From contig NZ_JYLB01000011.1 in the NCBI RefSeq assembly GCF_001042905.1, forward strand, positions 1-64,000: a stretch of DNA of 64,000 nt, given 5' to 3'. A program made the position numbers and the translations under genes. Within the stretch, counting starts at the first letter, position 1, and each line of letters begins with the position of its first letter. The notes beneath the pieces were generated by a model. It searched no databases. It was given only the letters and a program-made list of their open reading frames with translations, and was not told the origin of the DNA. The stretch comes from Pseudomonas lini (GTDB lineage Bacteria; Pseudomonadota; Gammaproteobacteria; Pseudomonadales; Pseudomonadaceae). This document shows positions 49,432-57,369 of the stretch, piece after piece.

Positions 49432-50382
49432 TTAGAGGGCGAACGGCAGCGGCGTACTGACCTTCTGCCGCTGCGCCAACCGCAGCTGAAACTCCATCGG
49501 ATCGTGAATCAACACGTCCTGCCCGGCGAAAGACTCCGCGGCAATCAACCGCGACAACCAGAACCGTACGCACGCCACGCGCAGCATGGTCGGCCATAGC
49601 TCGGCTTCGGCAGCGGTAAACGGTCGCAGCGCGGCATAAGCGCCCAGCAATGCCCGCGCCCGAGCGCCATCAAGCTGTCCTTGTTCGTCCGAACACCAAT
49701 CGTTCAAGGCAATCGCCACGTCATAGAGCATCGGTCCCGAACAGGCGTTGTAGAAGTCGATCAACCCGGTCAGGTGCGTGCCTTCGAACATCGCGTTGTC
49801 GCGGAACAGGTCCGCGTGGATGTTGGCTCGCGGCAGTGCCAGAATTTTCGTCTTCTGTTGTGTGATTTCATCCAGCGCCCGTTGCAGCAAATCGCTTTGC
49901 TCGGCATTCAGGTGCGAAAGCAACTGCGTGCCCTCCTCCAGCATCCAGTCCAGGCCGCGATCGGTCTTGCGTTTGATCATGTTGGCCTGGGTCGCCAGGT
50001 GCAGATGAGCCAGCAACTCGCCGACCTGAGCGCAGTGCTGCGCGTTGGCGTCCTTGATGTGCTTGCCCGCCAGACGTGGCTGCAACAGCGCAGGTTTTCC
50101 GGCCAGCTCGCGCAAGGCGACGCCGTCGGTGGTACGCAGTGCATAAGGCACCGGCAGGTTGGCATCGTGCAGCACGTCGAGCAGCTCGATGAAGAACGGC
50201 ATCTCCTGCACCGGACCACGCTCGACCAGGGTCAGGACAAATTCGCCCTGCTCCAGGCTGATAAAGAAATTGGTGTTTTCGCTACCGGCGGCGATCCCCT
50301 GGAAATCAAGCAGGCGGCCAAGCCCGTAAGGGGCGAGAAAGGTTTCCAGCTCGGGCCGAGCCAGGGGGGTGAACACAGACAT
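49432..50382 (-). CDS. thrB: Homoserine kinase (ThrB, APH-fold type)
   Basis: A 316-residue protein of the aminoglycoside-phosphotransferase fold, the form of homoserine kinase used by Pseudomonas, making O-phosphohomoserine for threonine synthesis. The catalytic loop is NIHADLFRDNAMF, with the metal Asp in LIDFYNACSGP. It is 59 bases downstream of the DUF2782 gene on the same strand. Confidence 0.93.
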   Translation of the reverse strand: MSVFTPLARPELETFLAPYGLGRLLDFQGIAAGSENTNFFISLEQGEFVLTLVERGPVQEMPFFIELLDVLHDANLPVPYALRTTDGVALRELAGKPALLQPRLAGKHIKDANAQHCAQVGELLAHLHLATQANMIKRKTDRGLDWMLEEGTQLLSHLNAEQSDLLQRALDEITQQKTKILALPRANIHADLFRDNAMFEGTHLTGLIDFYNACSGPMLYDVAIALNDWCSDEQGQLDGARARALLGAYAALRPFTAAEAELWPTMLRVACVRFWLSRLIAAESFAGQDVLIHDPMEFQLRLAQRQKVSTPLPFAL

Positions 50383-50441
50383 GGTTAAAACTGCCAGTAC
50401 GGGCGCCGCGACTGCCGGCGCCGATTTAAGTTAGGAGCGGT

Positions 50442-50729
50442 TTACCACTCGAATATTTTCCACGACGGAATCAGCATATCCGGCTGGTCCGAGCGAATGA
50501 AGTTACCGTCCGAGCCATCAGCGCGCACCAGGAAATACGGTTTACCGACTTTCGGGGTCACCTTGATGGCGTACAAAAAGCCATTTTGCCGATATTCCTG
50601 AATGGTTTTATCGCCTTCCGTGCGGATTGTTACATCCGGGTCTGCCGAGGGCGCATCGTCCGCCGCCATGACAGCCAATGGAGTGATTGCAAACAAGCCA
50701 GCCAGCAACAAGCGATTTAGTGTGCGCAT
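50442..50729 (-). CDS. DUF2782 exported protein
   Basis: A 95-residue protein with signal peptide (cleaved near VMA, residue 22). The mature part matches DUF2782: VTIRTEGDKTIQEYRQNGFL and IKVTPKVGKPYFLV, then IPSWKIFEW at the end. It is conserved between polA and thrB in Pseudomonas. Function unknown. It is divergent from polA across 74 bases. Confidence 0.88.
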   Translation of the reverse strand: MRTLNRLLLAGLFAITPLAVMAADDAPSADPDVTIRTEGDKTIQEYRQNGFLYAIKVTPKVGKPYFLVRADGSDGNFIRSDQPDMLIPSWKIFEW

Positions 50730-50803
50730 GATAACCTTGTCCCTTTGTCGTCAACGGTCCCGCTATTCTAGCGCCGGACCCGCCGAAAAGGTTGATCCTG
50801 CTC

Positions 50804-53572
50804 ATGAGCCAAGCCCCCCTCGTCCTGGTGGACGGTTCTTCTTATCTGTACCGCGCCTTTCACGCGCTGCCACCGCTGACCACGTCCAAAGGCCTGCCGA
50901 CCGGTGCGGTCAAAGGCGTATTGAACATGCTCAAGAGTCTGCGCAAGCAGTACCCGGACAGCCCGTTCGCCGTAGTATTCGACGCCAAGGGCGGGACCTT
51001 CCGCGACGCGATGTTCGCCGAATACAAGGCCAATCGCCCAAGCATGCCCGACGACATGCGGGTACAGATCGAACCGTTGCACGCCAGCGTCAAAGCCTTG
51101 GGCTTTCCATTGCTGTGCGTGGACAACGTCGAAGCGGACGACGTGATTGGCACTCTGGCCCGCAGCAGCGCGGCCGCCGACCGTCCGGTGGTGATCTCCA
51201 CCGGCGACAAGGACATGGCGCAACTGGTCGACGGGCACATTACCTTGGTCAATACGATGACCGGTAGCGCGCTGGACGTGGAAGGCGTGAAAGAGAAATT
51301 CGGCGTCGCACCCGAGCAGATCATCGATTATCTGGCGCTGATGGGCGATTCGTCTGACAACATCCCGGGCGTTCCGGGTATCGGCCCCAAGACTGCTTCT
51401 GGCCTGCTGGTCGGCGTGAACGGCGGCCTGACCGAGCTCTATGCGCAGCTCGACATCGTCCCGACCCTGCCGATTCGCGGCGCCAAGACCCTGCCGGCCA
51501 AGCTCGAAGAGCATAAGGAGATGGCGTTCCTCTCCTATCAACTGGCAACCATCAAGATCGACGTGCCGCTGGACATCGGTCTCGATGACCTGCAAATGGG
51601 CAAGCCGGATCACGACAAGCTCGCCGAGCTCTACACCCTGCTGGAATTCAAAAGCTGGTTCGAAGAGAACCAGCGCGACGCGAAGCGCTCGGGTCAGGAA
51701 ATTGTCGAGGTCGCCCAGGAATTGCCGGGCGCCGCCGAAGCGAAGTACGAAACCATCCTCGACCAGAAGCGCTTCGAGACCTGGCTGGACAAGCTCGATA
51801 AGGCACCGCTGATCGCCTTCGTCACCGAAACCAATGGCACCGATGCTCAACATGCACAACTGGTGGGCCTGGCGTTTTCCGTCGCGGCCAGCGAAGCGGC
51901 CTACATTCCGCTGACCCATTCCTACATGGGCGTGCCGGAGCAACTGGATCGCGACACCGTGCTGCTGGCACTGAAGCCGCTGCTGGAAAATCCGAACAAA
52001 CTGAAAGTCGGCCAGCACGCCAAGTTCGAAACCAATATCCTCGCCAACTGCGCCATCGGTGGCGATCAGAACAACGGGATTATTGTTCGGGGCATTACTT
52101 ACGACACCATGCTCGAGTCTTACGTCCTGGACTCGACGGCCACCCGCCACGACATGGACAGCCTGGCGCTCAAGTACCTGGGCCAAAGCAAGACCGACAT
52201 TCAAGGGATCGCAGGCAAAGGCGTCAAACAGCTGACTTTCGACCAGATCTCTCTTGAGCTGGCGGGCCCCTATGCTGCCGAAGATGCCGATGTCACCTTC
52301 CAGTTGCACCTGGCTTTGCAGGAAAAACTGGCAGCAACGCCAAGTCTGGGTAAAGTGCTCAACGAGATTGAAATGCCGCTGATGCCGGTTCTGGCCCGTA
52401 TCGAGCGCCAGGGCGCGCTCGTGGATGCCAACCTGCTGGGTATCCAGAGCGTCGAACTGGGCGAGAAACTGGTCGCCCTTGAGCGTGAGGCGTTCGCCAT
52501 TGCCGGTGAAGAATTCAACCTGGGTTCGCCGAAGCAGCTGGGCGTGATCCTCTACGAAAAGCTCGGCTTGCCCGTACTCAGCAAAACCGCCAAGGGTCAG
52601 GCCTCGACAGCCGAAGCGGTACTGGCCGAGTTGGCCGAACAAGACTACCCGCTGCCCAAGGTGCTGATGCAATACCGCTCGCTGAGCAAGCTCAAGAGCA
52701 CCTACACCGACCGTTTGCCAGAGCAGATCAACGCTCGCACAGGGCGCATTCATACGTCTTATCAGCAAGCCGTCGCCGCCACCGGACGCTTGTCGTCCAT
52801 CGACCCGAACCTGCAGAACATCCCAATTCGCACTGCCGAAGGTCGTCGGATTCGTCAGGCATTCGTCGCGCCGAAAGGCTACAAGCTGCTGGCCGCGGAC
52901 TACTCGCAAATCGAACTGCGGATCATGGCGCATCTGGCCAAGGACGAAGGCTTGCTGCATGCCTTCCGCAACAACCTCGATGTACACCGGGCAACAGCCG
53001 CAGAGGTGTTTGGCGTCGAGCTGGACGCAGTCACTAACGATCAGCGTCGTAGCGCGAAAGCCATCAACTTCGGTTTGATCTACGGCATGAGCGCGTTTGG
53101 CCTGGCCAAGCAGATCGGCGTTGACCGTAAACAGTCCCAGGCCTACATCGACCGCTATTTCGCCCGTTATCCCGGCGTACTGGAATACATGGAGCGCACG
53201 CGCGCCCAGGCCGCTGAGCAAGGTTTCGTCGAAACCATCTTTGGTCGTCGTCTGTACCTGCCGGAAATCAACGCAAAAAACCAGGCCCTGCGCAAAGCTG
53301 CCGAGCGCACAGCGATCAACGCCCCGATGCAAGGCACCGCGGCGGATATCATCAAGAAAGCCATGGTAACGGTGGATAACTGGCTGACATCGTCAGGCCT
53401 GGACGCCAAAGTCATCCTGCAGGTACACGATGAATTGGTGCTTGAGGTGCGTGAGGACCTGATCGACCAGGTGCGTGAGGAGATTCGCGTACACATGAGC
53501 AGCGCCGCACAACTGGATGTACCGCTTCTGGTCGAGGTAGGCGTGGGCAACAACTGGGATGAAGCGCACTGA
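50804..53572 (+). CDS. polA: DNA polymerase I
   Basis: A 922-residue family A polymerase for Okazaki fragment processing and repair. It has a 5' nuclease domain (1 to about 300), a 3'-5' exonuclease-like domain (about 320-520) and a polymerase domain with DYSQIELRIMAHL, the O-helix RRSAKAINFGLIYG and QVHDELVLEV. Oddity: the first exonuclease motif, usually FDTET with two metal-binding acids, reads FVTET here, giving Val340 where E. coli has Asp355. The other acids remain: Glu342, the Asp of YDTMLESY and that of AAEDADVT. Proofreading may therefore be weak. The ATG at 50804 has only AAAAGG 11 bases upstream. Confidence 0.96.
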   Translation: MSQAPLVLVDGSSYLYRAFHALPPLTTSKGLPTGAVKGVLNMLKSLRKQYPDSPFAVVFDAKGGTFRDAMFAEYKANRPSMPDDMRVQIEPLHASVKALGFPLLCVDNVEADDVIGTLARSSAAADRPVVISTGDKDMAQLVDGHITLVNTMTGSALDVEGVKEKFGVAPEQIIDYLALMGDSSDNIPGVPGIGPKTASGLLVGVNGGLTELYAQLDIVPTLPIRGAKTLPAKLEEHKEMAFLSYQLATIKIDVPLDIGLDDLQMGKPDHDKLAELYTLLEFKSWFEENQRDAKRSGQEIVEVAQELPGAAEAKYETILDQKRFETWLDKLDKAPLIAFVTETNGTDAQHAQLVGLAFSVAASEAAYIPLTHSYMGVPEQLDRDTVLLALKPLLENPNKLKVGQHAKFETNILANCAIGGDQNNGIIVRGITYDTMLESYVLDSTATRHDMDSLALKYLGQSKTDIQGIAGKGVKQLTFDQISLELAGPYAAEDADVTFQLHLALQEKLAATPSLGKVLNEIEMPLMPVLARIERQGALVDANLLGIQSVELGEKLVALEREAFAIAGEEFNLGSPKQLGVILYEKLGLPVLSKTAKGQASTAEAVLAELAEQDYPLPKVLMQYRSLSKLKSTYTDRLPEQINARTGRIHTSYQQAVAATGRLSSIDPNLQNIPIRTAEGRRIRQAFVAPKGYKLLAADYSQIELRIMAHLAKDEGLLHAFRNNLDVHRATAAEVFGVELDAVTNDQRRSAKAINFGLIYGMSAFGLAKQIGVDRKQSQAYIDRYFARYPGVLEYMERTRAQAAEQGFVETIFGRRLYLPEINAKNQALRKAAERTAINAPMQGTAADIIKKAMVTVDNWLTSSGLDAKVILQVHDELVLEVREDLIDQVREEIRVHMSSAAQLDVPLLVEVGVGNNWDEAH

Positions 53573-53682
53573 TCGGCCTGAAAGACGCCTGTGCTGCGGC
53601 CTTATGCCGCAGCACAAAATAACGAAGGGCTATAGTGCGGAAAATGACATCGATTATTTCCAATGGTTTTTGAAAATAGTCT

Positions 53683-53710
53683 GAACTAAATCCGTGATCC
53701 GCCACTCAGA
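53683..53710 (+). promoter_or_regulatory. AlgU (sigma22/sigmaE)-type promoter of ErsA
   Basis: GAACTA (53683-53688) and TCAGA (53706-53710) with a 17-base spacer fit the AlgU consensus GAACTT-N16/17-TCTGA. The predicted start near 53716 leaves an RNA of about 133 bases to the terminator. Confidence 0.75.
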
Positions 53711-53715
53711 GATAC

Positions 53716-53848
53716 TGAATGGCTGGTGAAGCCCTTCGATGCTCCTATGTTGTGTTAAGTGTTGGCAGATATCTGGACCCCGCCCTAGCGGTCCGGAGCT
53801 TGAACCCCGGAACTTCTCCCTCCCCATATGAAGTCCGGGGTTTTTTTT
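53716..53848 (+). ncRNA. ersA: ErsA small regulatory RNA
   Basis: The region between polA and engB carries an AlgU-type promoter, about 133 transcribed bases without an open frame, and a strong terminator. Position, length (ErsA of P. aeruginosa is 132 bases), promoter class and a C-rich unpaired stretch (TCTCCCTCCCC) between the terminator arms all agree with ErsA. ErsA is the Hfq-dependent RNA at the genomic place of E. coli Spot 42, and in P. aeruginosa it regulates algC, oprD and biofilm genes by base-pairing. The exact 5' end is estimated from the promoter. Confidence 0.85.
53805..53848 (+). terminator. Intrinsic terminator of ErsA
   Basis: CCCCGGAACTTC (53805-53816) pairs with GAAGTCCGGGG (53830-53840) with one bulged A, followed by eight T residues. 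The loop holds the C-rich stretch likely to contact target mRNAs. Confidence 0.93.
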
Positions 53849-53872
53849 GCCTGGCTTTTCACCTGCAAAGCC

Positions 53873-54514
53873 TTACTCGGCAGTCTCGCTACCCTTGTCC
53901 GCCAGCTCCATCCAGCCCGCCAGTACAGTGTAGGCGTCTTCCAGGCCCATGCGTTTGGGTGCCGAAAAAAGCTGGATAGTGATCGAATCGCCCCAGCCCT
54001 TGCGGATTTCCGCCTGAACCTTGAGCAGCGCGTTTTTCGCCGCGCCATAGGTCAGCTTGTCTGCCTTGGTCAGCAAAATATGCATCGGCATGCCGCTGGC
54101 GATGGCCCAATCGAGCATCAGCAGGTCGAAATCGGTCATTGGATGACGGATGTCCATCATCAGAATCAAACCTTTCAAACTCTCGCGACCGCCCAGATAG
54201 GCTTCGAGGTGACGCTGCCAGTGCAGCTTCAACGGGATCGGTACTTTCGCGTAACCGTAACCCGGCAGGTCGACCAGACGGCGTTCATCGTCTAGCTTGA
54301 AGAAGTTCAACAGCTGCGTGCGACCCGGTGTTTTCGAGGTCCGCGCCAGGCTGGCGTGTGTCAGGGTGTTCAACGCGCTGGACTTACCGGCGTTGGAACG
54401 CCCGGCGAAGGCCACTTCAAAGCCTTCGTCGTCGGGGCATTGATCGACTTTGGCGGCGCTGAGCATGAAGGTGGACTGTTGGCACAGACCGAGGATGGGG
54501 TTCTTGAGTTGCAT
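53873..54514 (-). CDS. engB: Ribosome-assembly GTPase EngB (YihA/YsxC)
   Basis: A 213-residue TRAFAC GTPase required for 50S assembly. G1 is AFAGRSNAGKSSALN, G3 DLPGYGYAK and G4 LTKADK. The ATG at 54514 starts the typical MQLKNPILGLCQQSTF; the longer frame to 54640 crosses the promoter area and is not used. It is convergent with ErsA, 24 bases away. Confidence 0.94.
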   Translation of the reverse strand: MQLKNPILGLCQQSTFMLSAAKVDQCPDDEGFEVAFAGRSNAGKSSALNTLTHASLARTSKTPGRTQLLNFFKLDDERRLVDLPGYGYAKVPIPLKLHWQRHLEAYLGGRESLKGLILMMDIRHPMTDFDLLMLDWAIASGMPMHILLTKADKLTYGAAKNALLKVQAEIRKGWGDSITIQLFSAPKRMGLEDAYTVLAGWMELADKGSETAE

Positions 54515-54705
54515 GGGATTTCCGATGTGGGCGGCGCCGGGAATGGACGCGGCAAGCAGTGTCGTTTCCGTTTCAGTGACGCCAGTATATAATGCCGCAG
54601 ATTTTGTGTGCGCTTTGTCCCAGCGTAGGATGAAGTTCACGAGAGCGATTGACCTTGATTGCGCATTAGAACGCAGAACGCTCTCAACCCTGAAAAGGTC
54701 GTTTT

Positions 54706-54996
54706 ATGACGAAATGGCTGCTAGCTGCCGGTGTCTTGATGCCGCTTTACAGCGCTCAGGCTACACAGGATCCGGAAGCTGTGTACAACCGTGTTTGTGG
54801 TGCCTGTCATTCCGGCCAACTACCCATGGCGCCCCGCAAGGGCGATCAGGAAGCTTGGACGCCGAGGTTGGCGAAAGGTATGGAGACGCTGGTGCAACAC
54901 GTGACCCAGGGTTTCAAGGCGATGCCGCCGCGTGGTTTGTGCAAGGACTGCAGTGCCGAGGATTACCGAGCCATCATCCAGTGGATGAGCGAGTAA
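54706..54996 (+). CDS. Cytochrome c5-like monohaem protein
   Basis: A 96-residue periplasmic cytochrome c with signal peptide (cleaved near AQA, about residue 19) and haem motif CGACH at Cys31-His35. The Met ligand is probably in FKAMPPRG. A second pair, Cys-Lys-Asp-Cys (GLCKDCSAED), is characteristic of cytochrome c5. A TATAAT at 54588-54593 may be its promoter. It precedes cytochrome c4 by 46 bases; both feed terminal oxidases. Confidence 0.9.
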   Translation: MTKWLLAAGVLMPLYSAQATQDPEAVYNRVCGACHSGQLPMAPRKGDQEAWTPRLAKGMETLVQHVTQGFKAMPPRGLCKDCSAEDYRAIIQWMSE

Positions 54997-55042
54997 ACCC
55001 GGCCCATAACTCTTTAACCCTTAGCCGTAGTTGGATTAGCTG

Positions 55043-55654
55043 ATGAACAAATTGATCGTGAGTCTGCTGTTGACCGTGGGGATCTCCGGCATTGCCCATG
55101 CTGCAGGTGATGCGACTGCTGGTCAGGCGAAAGCCGCAGTATGTGGCGCCTGTCATGGCCCGGATGGCAATAGCATGGCGCCAAACTTTCCGAAACTGGC
55201 AGGTCAGGGCGAGCGTTATCTGAACAAGCAGCTGCACGACATCAAGGCCGGCAAACGCACGGTACTGGAAATGACCGGCCTGCTGACCAACCTGAGCGAT
55301 CAGGACCTGGCTGATATCGCCGCCTACTACGCCAGCCAGAAAGGCAGCGTCGGCGCCGCCGACCCGAAAGTCGTGGCTCGCGGTGAAGCACTGTTCCGTG
55401 GCGGTGATCTGGCCAAGGGTCTGCCAGCCTGCACCGGCTGCCACTCTCCAGACGGCAAAGGCAACGCTGCTGCCGGCTTCCCGCATCTGGGCGGCCAGCA
55501 TGCCCAGTACGTCGGCAAGCAACTGACCGATTTCAGAAAAGAAGAAGGTGGCCGGACCAACGACGGCGATACCAAACCGATGCAGAGCATCGCTAAAAAG
55601 CTGAGTGACGAAGATATCGCCGCAGTCTCCAGCTATATTCAAGGCTTGCACTAA
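55043..55654 (+). CDS. cc4: Dihaem cytochrome c4
   Basis: A 203-residue periplasmic cytochrome with signal peptide (cleaved near AHA, residue 20) and two tandem domains, each with a haem motif: CGACH at 34-38 and CTGCH at 130-134. Axial Met residues are likely in MAPNFPKL and KPMQSIAKKL. Cytochrome c4 carries electrons from the bc1 complex to haem-copper oxidases, linking this locus to the cox cluster in the same window. Confidence 0.94.
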   Translation: MNKLIVSLLLTVGISGIAHAAGDATAGQAKAAVCGACHGPDGNSMAPNFPKLAGQGERYLNKQLHDIKAGKRTVLEMTGLLTNLSDQDLADIAAYYASQKGSVGAADPKVVARGEALFRGGDLAKGLPACTGCHSPDGKGNAAAGFPHLGGQHAQYVGKQLTDFRKEEGGRTNDGDTKPMQSIAKKLSDEDIAAVSSYIQGLH

Positions 55655-55730
55655 GGCCTGCGATCGAGCGTTGCGAGTGATGTACATCTCTTGCAACGTT
55701 AACACTCGATTAATCCGTCGATGCAAACAT

Positions 55731-55758
55731 AAAAAGGGTAGCTTTGGCTGCCCTTTTT
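55731..55758 (+). terminator. Intrinsic terminator after cytochrome c4
   Basis: AAAAAGGGTAGC, loop TTTG, then GCTGCCCTTTTTT: a hairpin with one wobble pair and strong A- and T-runs, 77 bases after the c4 stop. Confidence 0.9.
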
Positions 55759-55852
55759 TGTGGCCGCTGCCGTTACACTACAGCACTCAAGCCCGCCAGG
55801 ATCTGTCTGAAAACAGGTCGCGCGAGGCGCCCCAATTGTCCAGGAGTAAAGC

Positions 55853-56494
55853 ATGCGTAATCTGATCATCAGCGCCGCGCTCGTCGCTGCCAGCCTGTTC
55901 GGCATGACTGCCCAAGCCGCCGAAAAACCTGAAGCGCCCTATGTCGAACTGAGCAATCCGGTCCCGGTGGCCGTGCCTGGCAAGATCGAAGTCGTGGAGC
56001 TGTTCTGGTACGGCTGTCCGCACTGCTATGCCTTCGAACCTGTCGTTAACCCATGGGCTGAAAAGCTGCCTGCCGACGTGAATTTCGTGCGTATTCCGGC
56101 GATGTTTGGCGGCCCTTGGGACGCACACGGCCAGATGTTCCTGACGCTTGAAGCCATGGGTGTCGAGAACAAGGTTCACGCAGCGGTGTTCAACGCGATT
56201 CAGAAAGAACACAAGAAACTGACCGACAAACAAGACATGGCGGACTTCCTGGCGACCCAAGGTGTAGACAAGGACAAGTTTCTGGCCACCTTCGACTCCT
56301 TCGCCATCAAGGGCCAGATCAACAAAGCCAAAGAACTTGCAAAGAAATATGAAATCACCGGCGTGCCTACCATGGTCGTCAACGGCAAGTATCGTTTTGA
56401 CATCGGCTCTGCCGGTGGTGCCGAACAAGCGCTGAAACTGGCCGATCAACTGGTCGCCAAAGAGCGAGCGGCAACCAAGGCCGTCGCCAACTAA
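55853..56494 (+). CDS. dsbA: Thiol:disulphide interchange protein DsbA
   Basis: A 213-residue periplasmic oxidase that introduces disulphides into exported proteins. It has a signal peptide (cleaved near AQA, residue 22), active site Cys55-Pro-His-Cys58 and the cis-Pro loop GVPTMVV. CCAGGAG precedes the ATG. Its position after cytochrome c4 is conserved in Pseudomonas. Confidence 0.96.
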   Translation: MRNLIISAALVAASLFGMTAQAAEKPEAPYVELSNPVPVAVPGKIEVVELFWYGCPHCYAFEPVVNPWAEKLPADVNFVRIPAMFGGPWDAHGQMFLTLEAMGVENKVHAAVFNAIQKEHKKLTDKQDMADFLATQGVDKDKFLATFDSFAIKGQINKAKELAKKYEITGVPTMVVNGKYRFDIGSAGGAEQALKLADQLVAKERAATKAVAN

Positions 56495-56508
56495 GCGCGG
56501 CACCTGCC

Positions 56509-57369
56509 ATGCGCCGCTGGGGAACTGAACGCATCGTTGGCCTGCATCATCCGCAGGTCAACGAGCATCACCTGGAATCGACGGGGTTGCCCGTGGACAG
56601 CCGTCTGCGTTTGCTCAGTTTCAATATCCAGGTCGGCATCAGTACCGAGCGCTATCGGCACTATCTGACCCGCGGCTGGCAACATCTTTTGCCGCACAAC
56701 GGGCGTGCCGATAACCTGCAAAAAATCGGCAATCTGCTGGGCGACTTCGATCTGGTCGCCTTGCAGGAAGCCGATGGCGGCAGCCTGCGATCAGGCTACG
56801 TCAATCAAGTCGAACACTTGGCGCAGCTCGGCGCCTTCCCCTACTGGTATCAACAACTCAATCGCAATCTGGGTCATCTCGGTCAGCACAGCAATGGCGT
56901 GCTCAGCCGGCTGCGCCCGTGGGCAATTGAAGATCATCCGCTACCGGGGCCCAAGGGTCGCGGAGCTATTCTGGTGCGCTTTGGCGAAGGTCCTGAGGCG
57001 CTGGTGGTAGTCATGATGCACCTGGCGCTGGGCGCTCGCGCCCGCAGCCTGCAACTGGCTTACATCCGCGAGTTGATCGGCGGTTATAAACACCAGGTGC
57101 TGATGGGCGACATGAACACCCATGCCAGTGACTTGCTGCAAAACTCCCCGTTGCGTGATTTAGGCCTGCTCGCGCCGCAACTGGAAGCGACCTTCCCCAG
57201 CTGGCGCCCACAGCGTTGCCTGGACCATATTCTGCTCAGCCCCACCCTGACCCTTGAAAAGGTCGAAGTGCTGGCACATCCCATTTCCGATCACCTGCCG
57301 GTCGCGGTAGAGATTCGTCTGCCGGGTTCGCTCACGGCCGATGCATTGCCCGCGTTGAGTCCTGCCTGA
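56509..57369 (+). CDS. Endonuclease/exonuclease/phosphatase-fold protein
   Basis: A 286-residue EEP-superfamily protein with all the metal and catalytic segments: FNIQVG, ALQEADGG (Glu), GDMNTH (Asp-x-Asn) and SDHLPV (Asp-His). There is no signal peptide, so it is cytoplasmic. Substrate could be nucleic acid or a phosphoester. It starts 14 bases after dsbA and its TGA is followed immediately by the dgcH ATG, so it is cotranscribed with the cyclase. Confidence 0.88.
   Translation: MRRWGTERIVGLHHPQVNEHHLESTGLPVDSRLRLLSFNIQVGISTERYRHYLTRGWQHLLPHNGRADNLQKIGNLLGDFDLVALQEADGGSLRSGYVNQVEHLAQLGAFPYWYQQLNRNLGHLGQHSNGVLSRLRPWAIEDHPLPGPKGRGAILVRFGEGPEALVVVMMHLALGARARSLQLAYIRELIGGYKHQVLMGDMNTHASDLLQNSPLRDLGLLAPQLEATFPSWRPQRCLDHILLSPTLTLEKVEVLAHPISDHLPVAVEIRLPGSLTADALPALSPA

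Noticed and set aside
50768..53332. 854-codon open frame antisense to polA
   Set aside because: It mirrors polA exactly, has no ribosome site or recognisable domain, and such long antisense frames are common in GC-rich Pseudomonas genes.
53573..53872. Spot 42 (spf) RNA downstream of polA
   Set aside because: Position matches spf, but the AlgU-type promoter, length and genus point to ErsA, the RNA found there in Pseudomonas.
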